Of a DNA stretch of 64,000 nt, positions 52,833 to 62,111 are shown piece by piece. The DNA is from Mesorhizobium comanense (GTDB taxonomy: Bacteria > Pseudomonadota > Alphaproteobacteria > Rhizobiales > Rhizobiaceae). A program made the position numbers and the translations under genes. Numbering within the stretch: position 1 is the first letter of the stretch; the number at the start of each line of letters is the position of its first letter. The notes beneath the pieces are model-generated. The model worked only from the letters and a program-made list of their open reading frames with translations, made no database searches and was not told the DNA's origin. The stretch lies in assembly GCF_005503535.1 (NCBI RefSeq), contig NZ_SCNN01000017.1, positions 1-64,000 of the forward strand, given 5' to 3'.

Positions 52833-54374
52833 TTGCCGTATCTTTTCGAGGATTTCGCTCTGGATGGCGACCGGCGGGAACTGCGCCGTGGCGACGACCT
52901 GATTTCCGTCGAACCGCAAGTGTTCGATCTCCTCCAGTATCTGGTCCGCAACCGCGACCGGGTGGTCAGCAAGGACGATCTTGTCGACGCGGTCTGGCAG
53001 GGACGCATCGTCTCCGACGCCACGCTTGCCAGCCGCGTCAACGCCCTGCGCAGCGCGCTCCGCGACAGCGGTGAGGAGCAGCGCCTCGTGCGCACCATCC
53101 TGCGCCGGGGCTTTCGGTTCGTCGGCGCCGTGCGCGAGGAAGGCCATGCGGGCGCGGCCGCGCGGCCGGCGCCCTGCCCTGAGCTTCCCGACCGGCCGTC
53201 CATCGCCGTGCTGCCCTTCGCCAACATGAGCGGCGATGCGGAGCAGGACTATTTCGCCGACGGCATGGTCGAGGACATCATCACCGGTCTGGCGCGCATC
53301 CGCTGGCTGTTCGTGATCGCGCGCAATTCGAGCTTCACCTACAAGGGCCGCGCGGTGGACGTGAAGCAGGTCGGGCGCGAGCTCGGCGTGCGCTATGTGC
53401 TGGAAGGCAGCGTGCGCAAGGTGGGCGGCCGGGTCCGCATCACCGGCCAGCTGATCGATGCCGAGGACGGCAGCCATCTGTGGGCCGAACGCTACGACCG
53501 CGAGCTGACCGACGTGTTCGCGCTGCAGGACGAGATCACCATCAGCGTGGTCGCGGCGATCGAGCCCAATTTGCGCCGGGCCGAGATCGAGCGCGTCAGG
53601 CGCAGGCGGCCCGACAGTCTCGACGCCTATGATCTCTTCCTGCGCGCCCTGCCCGACGTCTACACCTTCATGCCGCAGGGCGCCGCCAAGGGCCTGCCGC
53701 TGCTCGACCAGGCACTCGCGATCGAGCCCAGCTACGCGCTGGCGCATGGCTTTGCAGCCTGGGCGCATCAGACGCTCTTCATCCGTGGCGGCATGCGGGC
53801 GGAGCACCGCGAGAAGGCCTCGCGCCATGCGCACGCGGCGATCGAGCATGGCTCGGGCGATGCCATGGCGCTGGCTCTGGCCGGCTTCACCATCGGCCTG
53901 GTCGAGCATGACCGCAGGCTGGCCGACGAGGCGTTTTCGCAGGCGCTGGCGCTCAGCGCCTCCTGCGCTTTCGTCTACACGTTCGGCTGCGTGCCGGTGG
54001 CCTATGGCGGCGATGCGGCCCGCGCCATCGACTGGTGCGAGCAGGCGTTGCGGCTGAACCCCCTGGACGCCATGAACTGCGTGCCGCAAGGCATGATCGG
54101 CTTCGGCAACTTCCTCGCCGGCCGGGATGAGCAGGCCATTGCGGCCGGGCGCCGGGCGGTGGAGATGAATCCCGGCTTCAGCATCCTGCACGGCTGGCTG
54201 GCCGCGCCACTGGCAAGGCTCGGGCGGATCGAGGAAGCCAAAGCGTCGGCCGCCCGGCTGCTGTCGCTCGACCCGCATTTCACCATTGGCCGCTGGTCCG
54301 CGGCCGTGGGACTTGCGCCAGCGATCGCTAGCGATGTGACTGATGCGTTGCGGAAGGCGGGCTTGCCGGCTTGA
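52833..54374 (+). CDS. Winged-helix regulator with TolB-like and TPR regions (CadC-like, soluble)
   Basis: A protein of 513 residues with TTG start and GGAG 8 bases upstream. Residues 1-100 are an OmpR/CadC-type winged helix (LVSKDDLVDAVWQGR-like, then SRVNALRSAL and RTILRRGFRFVG). After a short linker comes IAVLPFANMSGDAEQDYFADGM, the TolB-like start found in regulators and class III cyclases. TPR-like helices follow to the end. There is no membrane helix or cyclase domain. It is divergent from the exported hydrolase, which it may control. Confidence 0.88.
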   Translation: MPYLFEDFALDGDRRELRRGDDLISVEPQVFDLLQYLVRNRDRVVSKDDLVDAVWQGRIVSDATLASRVNALRSALRDSGEEQRLVRTILRRGFRFVGAVREEGHAGAAARPAPCPELPDRPSIAVLPFANMSGDAEQDYFADGMVEDIITGLARIRWLFVIARNSSFTYKGRAVDVKQVGRELGVRYVLEGSVRKVGGRVRITGQLIDAEDGSHLWAERYDRELTDVFALQDEITISVVAAIEPNLRRAEIERVRRRRPDSLDAYDLFLRALPDVYTFMPQGAAKGLPLLDQALAIEPSYALAHGFAAWAHQTLFIRGGMRAEHREKASRHAHAAIEHGSGDAMALALAGFTIGLVEHDRRLADEAFSQALALSASCAFVYTFGCVPVAYGGDAARAIDWCEQALRLNPLDAMNCVPQGMIGFGNFLAGRDEQAIAAGRRAVEMNPGFSILHGWLAAPLARLGRIEEAKASAARLLSLDPHFTIGRWSAAVGLAPAIASDVTDALRKAGLPA

Positions 54375-54390
54375 CAGACGGAACACCGGG

Positions 54391-54810
54391 ATGAGCCTGA
54401 CGGCAATCGTATTCAAAAGCAGTCTGGCTCTGGAAAAGGGGTTCCCACGATACCGCTTCGAGCGCGAACCTATCTCAGGGGAATGCGCAGTCGTTTATCC
54501 CGATGGAGCAAAATTGCCTTGGGAGGCCGTGATAGCGTCCGAGCAATGGCTCGGCAATATCGCCGGCATCGATCACCTTCGAAGCACGATCGCTGGATAT
54601 CTCGGCAAATCATCAGCTCTGCAGCGGCTTGTTCTTTATTCCGGCAGCCACTGCGGGGACGTGATCGAGGACGTCAGCTTCAGTGAACTTGAAAAGGAAC
54701 TCGCCTTCATTGACGCCAGTCCTGACGAATATGTCAAAGAATTCGCCGGACACATGCGATCACTGATCGGCATGGCACGACAGGAAGGCAATCCGATCGT
54801 GTTTGTGTGA
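54391..54810 (+). CDS. Hypothetical protein, lower GC
   Basis: A protein of 139 residues, soluble, with mixed alpha/beta composition. Its codon use is clearly more AT-rich than the flanking genes. It begins 16 bp after the regulator stop. The build (short strands, an acidic FSELEKELAFIDASPDEYV helix and end NPIVFV) recalls small immunity proteins of polymorphic toxin systems, but no toxin gene is next to it and the likeness is only by eye. ATG 54391 has a weak ribosome site. Confidence 0.6.
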   Translation: MSLTAIVFKSSLALEKGFPRYRFEREPISGECAVVYPDGAKLPWEAVIASEQWLGNIAGIDHLRSTIAGYLGKSSALQRLVLYSGSHCGDVIEDVSFSELEKELAFIDASPDEYVKEFAGHMRSLIGMARQEGNPIVFV

Positions 54811-54840
54811 GCCGACAATCTAGGTCCCCTGTTTCGATCT

Positions 54841-55488
54841 TCAATCCGGCCCGCCCTGACCCAGGCGCGGCTCGGTGCCCGCCAGCAGCCGCGCGATGTT
54901 GGCGCGGTGGCGCGCGATGACATAGAGGCCGCCGGCGATGACCAGCAGCCGATAGGCCAAGGGTTGCTCCAGAATACAGGCGAGCACGATCGCCGTCGAC
55001 GCCGCCGGCATCGAGCTCAGGGAAACGATCCGCGATATCGCCAGCACGGCGCAGAAGACCACGGCCGCGCCGAGACCGATCGGCCAGGACAGCGCCAGGA
55101 GCACGCCGAGCCCTGTCGCCGCGGACTTGCCGCCGGTGAAGTTCAGCCAGATCGAACGGCCATGCCCCAGAAGCACGGCAAGTCCCGCAAGGCACACGGC
55201 CCAGGGCACGAGAGCCTGCGCGTCGAGCCCTACCGGAGGCGTCAGCGACGCTTCGAGCCAGTGTGCGAACAGGATCGCCGCGACGCCCTTCAGCACGTCG
55301 ACCAGCAGCACCGCCAGGGCCGGCCCCTTGCCCAGCGTCCTGAGCACGTTGGTCGCGCCGGTGGACATTGAGCCATGCTCGCGTATGTCGATACCCCTCA
55401 GCAATCTGCCCGCCATATAGCCGGTCGGAATGGAACCGAAGAGGTAGGCCACAATCAGTCCGGCCACGCCTGCTATCCAGAAAATCAT
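54841..55488 (-). CDS. plsY: Glycerol-3-phosphate acyltransferase PlsY
   Basis: Integral membrane enzyme of 215 residues that acylates glycerol-3-phosphate with acyl-phosphate, the first step of phospholipid synthesis. It has the PlsY motifs: SIPTGYMAGRL, STGATNVLRTLGKG, LLGHGRSIWLNFTGGKSAATGLGV. The first motif reads GSMSTGATN instead of the usual GSGNIGATN. The gene stands alone, with plsX absent from the window. Length is normal. Confidence 0.92.
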   Translation of the reverse strand: MIFWIAGVAGLIVAYLFGSIPTGYMAGRLLRGIDIREHGSMSTGATNVLRTLGKGPALAVLLVDVLKGVAAILFAHWLEASLTPPVGLDAQALVPWAVCLAGLAVLLGHGRSIWLNFTGGKSAATGLGVLLALSWPIGLGAAVVFCAVLAISRIVSLSSMPAASTAIVLACILEQPLAYRLLVIAGGLYVIARHRANIARLLAGTEPRLGQGGPD

Positions 55489-55717
55489 CGTGCCCCCTGT
55501 TGCGAGCCCATCGCCATACCATTATATGCCGCCTGTCGGAAAAGGCAGGGTTGGTTTGGTAAGCCCAACTCCTTTCGGTAACGAAAGCTCTGGTCTTTGG
55601 CTTCGTGCACGAGATCCCCGCGACGAACATCGGACGCTCATGAAGCGTCCAATCGTTCGTCCGTGTGGCTCTCAAATCGAGGAACGCTCCGGTCGAACAA
55701 CGACCAAGGAGTAGTTC

Positions 55718-57238
55718 ATGCACAATCCGATTCCCCATGATGTCATCATTGCCGGCGCTGGTCCGGTCGGTCTGTTCCTCGCCTGCGAGCTGCGCCTGGC
55801 GGGCCTGTCCGTCCTGGTGCTGGAACAGGCGCCGGATCCGCGCTCGCCGCTGAAGCGGCTGCCCTTCGGCATGCGCGGCCTGTCAGTGCCCACCACCGAA
55901 GCCTTCCATCGTCGCGACCTGCTGAGCGAGATGGCGGCGGCGCCGAGCAAGGACGGCGGCGCGCACTGGGCCCAGCAGCAGCGCCGCCCGGGCGGCCATT
56001 TCGCCGGCATCCAGTTCTACCTCGACGCCGTCGACATGTCGAAATGGCCCTATCGTCTGCCGGGGCCCGCAGGCACCAACCTGCTGGTCGAGATGGAAGA
56101 GCTGGAGACCATGCTCGCCGACCGCGCCACCGCGATGGGCGTGGGGATCCGGCGCGGCCTTGGCGTCGAGGGCTTCACCCAGTCCGGGGATGACGTGACC
56201 GTTCGCGCCGGCGGCGAGACCTTCCGCGCGGGCTGGCTCGTCGGTTGCGATGGCGGCCGCAGTACGGTCCGCAAGCTTGGCGGCTTCGGATTCACCGGTA
56301 CCGATGCCGAATTCACCGGTTATACCGCCGAAGTCGAACTGGCCGATCCCGACAAGCTCAGCCCCGGCCGGCACTATACGGCGGGCGGCATGTACACCTA
56401 TGCCCGTCCCGGCACCATCGCCATGGTCGACTTCGACAACGGCGCCTTCCACCGCAGCCAGCCGGTCACGACAGAGCATGTGCAGGCAGTGCTGCGCCGC
56501 GTCTCCGGCACCGATGTCACGCTGACGGCGCTGAAGCTCGCCACCACCTGGACGGACCGCGCCTATCTCGCCGCGACCTACCGGCAGGGCCGCGTGCTGC
56601 TCGCAGGCGATGCCGCCCACATCCATTCGCCGCTGGGCGGCCAGGGGCTCAATCTCGGCCTTGGCGACGCCATGAACCTTGGCTGGAAGCTTGCAGCGAC
56701 CATCCGCGGCGACGCGCCGGCCGGCCTGCTCGACAGCTATTTCGAGGAGCGCCATCCGGTGGCGGCGCAGGTCCTCGACTGGTCGCGCGCGCAGGTCGCG
56801 CTGATGCGGCCCAGCCCCAGTTCGCGCGCGCTCGAAGCCATCATCCGCGACCTCATCGGCACGCGCGACGGCGCGACCTATTTCGCTGGCCGGGTGTGGA
56901 GCGTCGGGCTTCGCTACGATCTCGGCGGCGGCCACGGGCTGGTGGGCCGCAGCGCGCCCGACTTCGAGCTGTCGGACCGGACAAGGCTTGGCGAACGGAT
57001 GAGGTCCGGACACGGCCTGCTGCTCGATTTCAACGCAAGCCCCGCCCTGCAAGCGCTCACAACCCGCTGGGGCGGGCGCATCACCTATGTCGCGGCGGAC
57101 GCAAGAGAGCGGCTTGGCCTGAATGCCCTACTCGTGCGCCCCGACGGCTTTGTCGCCTGGGCCGCTGATGGCGAGCCGGACCTGGAGGAAGCCACCCGTG
57201 CCGCGTCGCGATGGTTTGGCGATGCGGCAACGCCGTGA
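55718..57238 (+). CDS. FAD-dependent aromatic/antibiotic monooxygenase (class A)
   Basis: A protein of 506 residues of the PHBH/UbiH-like flavin monooxygenase family. The FAD-binding site is IIAGAGPVGLFLACELRLAG, the DG motif is LVGCDGGRSTVRK, and the second FAD motif is VLLAGDAAHIHSPLGGQGLN. The C-terminal 100 residues resemble the thioredoxin-like end of the phenol/rifampicin/tetracycline hydroxylase subgroup. AAGGAG lies before the ATG. It hydroxylates a phenolic or polyketide compound with NAD(P)H; the compound is unknown. Confidence 0.93.
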   Translation: MHNPIPHDVIIAGAGPVGLFLACELRLAGLSVLVLEQAPDPRSPLKRLPFGMRGLSVPTTEAFHRRDLLSEMAAAPSKDGGAHWAQQQRRPGGHFAGIQFYLDAVDMSKWPYRLPGPAGTNLLVEMEELETMLADRATAMGVGIRRGLGVEGFTQSGDDVTVRAGGETFRAGWLVGCDGGRSTVRKLGGFGFTGTDAEFTGYTAEVELADPDKLSPGRHYTAGGMYTYARPGTIAMVDFDNGAFHRSQPVTTEHVQAVLRRVSGTDVTLTALKLATTWTDRAYLAATYRQGRVLLAGDAAHIHSPLGGQGLNLGLGDAMNLGWKLAATIRGDAPAGLLDSYFEERHPVAAQVLDWSRAQVALMRPSPSSRALEAIIRDLIGTRDGATYFAGRVWSVGLRYDLGGGHGLVGRSAPDFELSDRTRLGERMRSGHGLLLDFNASPALQALTTRWGGRITYVAADARERLGLNALLVRPDGFVAWAADGEPDLEEATRAASRWFGDAATP

Positions 57239-57319
57239 TTTCCCCCGGTGGTGGCCAGTCGAATATGGCGGCACCAACTCCCCGGAGCTAGGGAATGCAC
57301 ACCTCCCCTGTGGTTGGCG

Positions 57320-57595
57320 GACCAATCAAGGCGAGGTTCGATTGCGATGTGGTTCCCCCAATCCGTCGCTGCTTCGCAGCGCCACCTTTCCCCCCTCCGG
57401 AGGGAAAGGAAGGGAGCTTTTCTGGACGGGCGTCGTGCGCAAAAAAGCCAAGCGCCTTTCCTCTCCCCCGTCGATCGGAGGAGAGGTGTCGAGCGAAGCT
57501 CGACGGAGTGGGGGTCGACCTGCGCGGCATAAGACAATTCGCCAAGCTGCCGCGCACGCACGCCAACGACCAACAACCTGGAAATGCATCCCTGG
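57320..57595 (-). repeat. Structured repeat family, copy C
   Basis: Third copy of the repeat described at 27765-28060, in reverse orientation. It shares the hairpin chain and also the distal part (57540-57595) that copy B lacks. It lies in the 485-bp gap between the monooxygenase and GST genes, which otherwise shows no gene. Confidence 0.75.
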
Positions 57596-57723
57596 CCGCG
57601 ATCGGCGGGGGCAGGAACGGCACAAGGTCATCGCCACCACCTCACCTGCAAAAAACGCAGCCCCTGTCGGGAACCACGAGCGCCGTTCGTCCTTTGGGAA
57701 CAAGACCTCACCCGGAGCCTCCC

Positions 57724-58365
57724 ATGATCCCCACCATCACAGCCTTTGAACGGTCGCCCGATGGCGGCAAGGGACTGGCGCGCGATACACGCGTGCGCTG
57801 GGCGCTCGAGGAAGTGGGCCAGCCTTATGAGGTTCGTTTCCTTTCCTCTGCCCGGATGAAGGCGCCCGAGCATCTGGCCATCCACCCGTTCGGCCAGATC
57901 CCAACCTATGAGGAAGGCTCGCTGTGCCTGTTCGAAACCGGCTCGATCGTTTTTCACCTTGCCGAGCGGCATGCGGGCTTGCTGCCGGCGGAACCCGATG
58001 CCCGCGCCCGCGCGATCAGCTGGATGTTTGCCGCGCTCAACACCATCGAACCGCCGGTCCTCGATTTGACGACCGCAAGAATATTCGAAGCCGACAAGCC
58101 CTGGGCTCAGCAGCGCCTGCCGCTGGTGAAAGATCGTATTCGGGCAGTGCTGGACAGGCTCTCGGCCTATTTGGGCGCCGCCGACTGGCTGGACGGCGCC
58201 TTCAGCGCCGGCGATCTGTTGATGGTATCGGTGCTGCTGCGGCTGCGCATGTCGGGCATTCTGGACGAATATCCAAACCTGGCCGCCTATGTCGCGCGCG
58301 GCGAAGCGCGGCCCGCCTATGCCAGGGCCTTCGCCGCGCAATTCGCGGTCAACGCTCCAGCATAA
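57724..58365 (+). CDS. Glutathione S-transferase
   Basis: A protein of 213 residues. The thioredoxin-like N-terminal domain has the RVRWALEEVGQPYEV helix, PFGQIPTYEEG with the cis-Pro, and ETGSIVFHLAER, the glutathione-binding ETxxI motif. The helical C-terminal domain contains WLDGAFSAGDLLMVSVLLR, the N-capping box. Cytosolic GST. The catalytic residue and substrate are not certain. It follows the monooxygenase on the same strand, but copy C of the repeat lies between them. Confidence 0.93.
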   Translation: MIPTITAFERSPDGGKGLARDTRVRWALEEVGQPYEVRFLSSARMKAPEHLAIHPFGQIPTYEEGSLCLFETGSIVFHLAERHAGLLPAEPDARARAISWMFAALNTIEPPVLDLTTARIFEADKPWAQQRLPLVKDRIRAVLDRLSAYLGAADWLDGAFSAGDLLMVSVLLRLRMSGILDEYPNLAAYVARGEARPAYARAFAAQFAVNAPA

Positions 58366-58373
58366 GGCAATGC

Positions 58374-58544
58374 TCAGCGGTCCTGCGACCATGCGCCGAG
58401 CCCGGCCATGTCGGTCAGCCGGATCGCCGCCAACGTGTCGAGTTCCCTGGAAATCGGCGTCGGCCGGGTGGTCTGCGCTTCCGGCTCGCTCTTTGGCGCG
58501 GTAATGCGGGTTTGGCCAAACATGGCCCGAACGGCGGTCAGCAT
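58374..58544 (-). CDS. Small hypothetical protein
   Basis: A 56-residue frame with AAGGGA 9 bases before ATG 58544. The product (begins MLTAVRAMFGQTRITAP, ends MAGLGAWSQDR) has a short Pro/Thr-rich centre and a helical end. It converges on the GST gene. Supported only by the ribosome site and codon use. Confidence 0.45.
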   Translation of the reverse strand: MLTAVRAMFGQTRITAPKSEPEAQTTRPTPISRELDTLAAIRLTDMAGLGAWSQDR

Positions 58545-58609
58545 GTGCGATGTCCCTTCGCTTGTCCTGACGCTAGAAACTTCACCGGGGCATTTGCGTT
58601 CCAAGGCCG

Positions 58610-58858
58610 GTGACAAAAACGCTGGCTCAGGCCGATCTCCCCAGGGCAGCTTGCTGGATACATCGGTTCAAACTGCCGCGCTTTCCCGTCGCGATGGTCC
58701 GGGACGCATTGGTCGTCGGCAACGCCAGGAAGCGTCTGCCTCCCGGCAGCGCCCTCGCCTGCGCCACCGATGCCGAGCCTGTTCCGGAGGTCACTGCCCA
58801 GGCCGTATGCCACGGACGCCGAGTGGATTGGAACGAGGTGAATTTGACTCGCTGGTAA
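58610..58858 (+). CDS. Doubtful small open frame
   Basis: An 82-codon frame with GTG start and no good ribosome site. The product has no recognisable domain. It is the only candidate in the gap between the small gene 58374-58544 and the glycosyltransferase, and it may be noise or a gene remnant. Confidence 0.25.
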   Translation: MTKTLAQADLPRAACWIHRFKLPRFPVAMVRDALVVGNARKRLPPGSALACATDAEPVPEVTAQAVCHGRRVDWNEVNLTRW

Positions 58859-59018
58859 ACACTATTTGCACCATCTGGCCTACTACTTGACTGGTCGTGA
58901 GGCGTGGTAATAACAAGCCGGTGGGATGGGGTGATAAATTGCAACGCGATGTATTTTCATTCGCTTTGGCTGCGAACTGCTTGCCATGCATATGCGCGGC
59001 CAAGCGGCGGTCCGTGCG

Positions 59019-59897
59019 ATGAGGTGTCTGGTCATCAATCTAGACCGATCGCCTGGTCGGCTTGCTCACATGACTGCCGAATTTGCACGCATCCAGATCA
59101 AATTCGAGCGTGTTTCCGCTGTTGATGGGTTGATGCGGCCGGAGATCGTCGAAATGTCGCAAATCCTGTCGCCCACCGAAATTGCCTGCCTTTTAAGCCA
59201 CAAGGCATGCTGGCAGATCATCGCGGAAGGTGACGAAGCCTATGGCGCGGTCTTCGAGGATGACACCGTCTTTGCCGCCAAGGCAGGTCCGTTGCTTGCC
59301 GACGTCAGCTGGATACCGGCTGACGCAAGCATCATCAAGCTGGAGACGGTGTTCAGGAAGGCCGTGATAGCGATGATGCAGTCGCATGTCGGCTTCGGCT
59401 TTTCGGTGGCGAGGCTTTACGGCGTGCATCTCGGCGCCGGCGCCTACATCATTTCAAGAAAGGCGGCCCGCGATCTCCTTCAAGCAGCCGAAGATTTCAA
59501 CATTCCAGTCGATCACGTGCTTTTCGACCCCACACTGGCAACATCGTCGTCCAAGACCATCTATCAGATCTTGCCGGCGGCCTGCGCGCAGGGGCTGTTT
59601 CTCAAGGACAAATCGATCGAATTGGCGAGCCAGATGGAGCAGGATCGATCGCCGTACCTGATGAAGCGCAATCCCGCAAAAAACCGCAGGAAAACGCCGT
59701 TGACGAACGTCAAGGCCGAAGCACGGCGGATAGGCTTGCAAATCGCCAACATCTGCAGGCTAAGGCTGGAGAAGAGGATCCCCTTCCACCATCATGGTGC
59801 GCGCATCCAGCGCGGCATGAACTGGATGGAATATCCGACAAACCATGCGGTACCGCTTAATGCCAATACCAATCTTGATGTACCATCAAATCGATGA
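59019..59897 (+). CDS. Glycosyltransferase family 25 (LPS-type)
   Basis: A protein of 292 residues. It begins with CLVINLDRSPGRLAHM, and LSPTEIACLLSHKACWQII and GAVFEDDTVF with the metal-binding Asp motif follow, all typical of family 25 transferases that add galactose or similar sugars to LPS or other surface glycans. The GAGAYIISRKAARDLL segment is also standard. The start is placed at ATG 59019; ATG 58986 and 58992 are in frame. The 3' end overlaps the deacetylase gene. GC is lower than average. Confidence 0.88.
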   Translation: MRCLVINLDRSPGRLAHMTAEFARIQIKFERVSAVDGLMRPEIVEMSQILSPTEIACLLSHKACWQIIAEGDEAYGAVFEDDTVFAAKAGPLLADVSWIPADASIIKLETVFRKAVIAMMQSHVGFGFSVARLYGVHLGAGAYIISRKAARDLLQAAEDFNIPVDHVLFDPTLATSSSKTIYQILPAACAQGLFLKDKSIELASQMEQDRSPYLMKRNPAKNRRKTPLTNVKAEARRIGLQIANICRLRLEKRIPFHHHGARIQRGMNWMEYPTNHAVPLNANTNLDVPSNR

Positions 59898-60561
59898 GGC
59901 CGCCGGAAAGGACAGCCCGTTCGCTCATTTGACGGTCTCTCCGCGCGCCTTCCGCCGTCAGATGAACTGGTTGAAGCGCCTGGGATGGACAGGCCTGTCG
60001 ATGCGCGACCTGAAACCCTATTTGAGCGGAGAAAGGTCCGGCAGGGTGGTTGGCATCACGTTCGACGATGGCTTTCGCAATGTGCATTCGAGCGCGCTTG
60101 CGACCCTCGCGAGATGTGGTTTCACCGCAACCAACTACCTGGTCAGCAGGCAGATTGGTGGTTTCAACAAATGGGATGCAGGGCTCGGCATTCCGCGCTG
60201 GGACTGCATGTCGAAGGAGCAGGTGCTGGATTGGAAACGCTCAGGCCATGAGGTAGGCGCCCATACGTTGGACCACATTCACCTCACGGCTGCCGCGCCG
60301 GCCGAATCCCGGCGTCAGATCACCGATGTTCGCCACGAATTGGAAGATCTGACCGGCGATACGGTCGATGCTTTCTGTTACCCCTACGGCGATGTTTCCG
60401 AGGAGATCAGGAGCGTGGTTGAGGAAGCCGGCTACACCAGCGCCACAACCATCCGCAGCGGCCGGGTGCGATCGGGAGACGACAGGCTGCTTCTGCCACG
60501 CATATCCGTGCGCCAAGACGACGGCTTCTACAGAATCCTGCGCAGGTGGCTCACTGGCTGA
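59860..60561 (+). CDS. Polysaccharide deacetylase (NodB-like, CE4)
   Basis: A protein of 233 residues of carbohydrate esterase family 4. The catalytic Asp motif is GITFDDGF, the metal His pair is in HTLDHIHL, and CYPYGDVSEEI supplies the third motif. The N-terminal PILMYHQI strand is typical. The start is ATG 59860 (or 59845), overlapping the glycosyltransferase gene by 38 (or 53) bp, so both are surely one unit. It would remove N- or O-acetyl groups from a surface polysaccharide. No signal peptide is seen. Confidence 0.9.
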   Translation: MPIPILMYHQIDEAAGKDSPFAHLTVSPRAFRRQMNWLKRLGWTGLSMRDLKPYLSGERSGRVVGITFDDGFRNVHSSALATLARCGFTATNYLVSRQIGGFNKWDAGLGIPRWDCMSKEQVLDWKRSGHEVGAHTLDHIHLTAAAPAESRRQITDVRHELEDLTGDTVDAFCYPYGDVSEEIRSVVEEAGYTSATTIRSGRVRSGDDRLLLPRISVRQDDGFYRILRRWLTG

Positions 60562-60694
60562 TTGCCGTTCTCGCACAGCGCCGGGGCGTGGACTGTGCAA
60601 GCCGGCTGGACCAGAGGAACTGTTTTGGCCCGATCTCGGTTGTCCACCGTGCTAAGGTCGTTCCAGCAAGGCACCTGTTGGGTGAAAAGAACAC

Positions 60695-61408
60695 ATGGCG
60701 GAGAAGAAGCGCGGTTCCCTGCGCAAGATCGTGAGCGGCATCGTCGCGGCAATTGCCACCGTTCCCGATCGCACATCCGAACGCGGCGAGAGAACAACTG
60801 CGTCAATGGTCGCCGAATGGCCGCTGCCGCTCTCGGCAACGCTTGGCTCCGCTATACGCCTGAAGGGTATCGAACGCGAAATCCGAGCCCGCCTGCCGTG
60901 GGCGATACAGAAATACGCCAAGGCCGAGACGGGCCGCATTGTACTGCGCATGTTGAAGACCGAAGCGGATGCGTTCCAGGCCGGCTCGGCGACCATCTCC
61001 CGGACTCTTGAAGGGATCGAATCCCTGCCCGTGCTGCCGCGCGAGGCGGAGGACATCCTGACCATCTCCGGCCGCGAACGCCACAAATGGCTCAGGGACG
61101 GGCGCCTGAAAAGCATTGGCACCCGCACCGTCAAGATGCGTGGCCGATCCAGGGCCGTAACATTCCATGTCTTCGACCCGCGCCACATCGAGGACATTCT
61201 CGATCGCGATTTGGCGAGCGCCTGGCGGGATGAGGATGCGCTCGAAGTCACCGAGAACAGGCGGCGCGGCGCCGGCAAGGCCGCGCTGACGCGGGCGGGA
61301 AAACGAGAGCGCAAGGCGCGCGGTGCAGGAGGCCCGGGAAAGGACGGCGGTCCGCAGCCAAAGCTGCAAGGCTGGAACACATTCGAGGCGGAAGGCCTGC
61401 TGCGCTAG
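60695..61408 (+). CDS. Hypothetical protein with possible DNA-binding segment
   Basis: A protein of 237 residues with basic ends. The centre (LPREAEDILTISGRERHKWLRDGRLKS, shortened) resembles a MerR/excisionase-type winged helix with a basic strand after it. The C-terminus is Gly/Lys/Arg-rich and likely disordered. It does not look like part of the preceding deacetylase unit (133 bp gap). A regulatory role is a guess. Confidence 0.55.
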   Translation: MAEKKRGSLRKIVSGIVAAIATVPDRTSERGERTTASMVAEWPLPLSATLGSAIRLKGIEREIRARLPWAIQKYAKAETGRIVLRMLKTEADAFQAGSATISRTLEGIESLPVLPREAEDILTISGRERHKWLRDGRLKSIGTRTVKMRGRSRAVTFHVFDPRHIEDILDRDLASAWRDEDALEVTENRRRGAGKAALTRAGKRERKARGAGGPGKDGGPQPKLQGWNTFEAEGLLR

Positions 61409-61510
61409 ACCGAAGACCGGGGCAGTTCCGGATCGTCCAATCCACGGCCGGAAAAAACGCGGCAGCTGGCGCTATGTGCAGATAAGCCAGCGCGCTGCGC
61501 CCCACCAGGA

Positions 61511-61873
61511 TTACGGATATTTCGCCTTCTCGCCCGCCGGGCTCGGATCGCCCTGCAACGCCTTCGGCAGGGGCAGGCTGGAGCACTGCAGGTGCACGTC
61601 ACGGGCATGAAGCTTGCGTTGCTTCTGCTCGGCCTCCTTGGTGGCGGCGATGATGCCCAGCCCGTATGGCCCGAGCGCCGCGAACTCCCAGCCGGGGTGC
61701 TTCTGTTCGCGGGCCGCGTAGTCCGATGCCGCCGTGCGGGCCTGCTGGCATTGGGGCGACGCCCATTTCGGATCCTGCTGTGAAAGCGAGGCGCCGTAGT
61801 CGACCGGAGAAGTGGCGCACCCGCTCAATGCCGCAGCCAATGCGGACATTGCAATTTCCATCGCAATTTTCAT
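61511..61873 (-). CDS. Putative lipoprotein
   Basis: A protein of 120 residues. It has a short lipoprotein signal with lipobox ALSGC, then an Ala/Gln-rich mature part with an isolated Cys (ASPQCQQARTAA) and a later Cys (HLQCSSLP). The ATG 61873 choice is set by the signal peptide; the ribosome site is weak. Function is unknown. Confidence 0.65.
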   Translation of the reverse strand: MKIAMEIAMSALAAALSGCATSPVDYGASLSQQDPKWASPQCQQARTAASDYAAREQKHPGWEFAALGPYGLGIIAATKEAEQKQRKLHARDVHLQCSSLPLPKALQGDPSPAGEKAKYP

Positions 61874-62111
61874 CCCGAAGCCCTTGCCAGCCGCTGCTGA
61901 GAGTACAGGGAATCGTTCCTGCCACAAGCAGGCCGGTGCCGCCAAACTGCCCTGCCCTGTCTCAAGATGGCTTTCCCAGGCGGATTCCGGCCCAGATTCA
62001 GACCACGAGCCTTGGAACCAAATGACGGGCGAGACTGTTCAGTTGAAACTTGAATGCGACGCTGACATCTTGGCCACCGGGCACGGCGGCGACTCTCCAG
62101 GAGCTCTCACC

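Noticed and set aside
57248..57749. Several short frames in the gap before the GST
   Set aside because: They run through copy C of the structured repeat; the same pseudo-frames appear in copies A and B.
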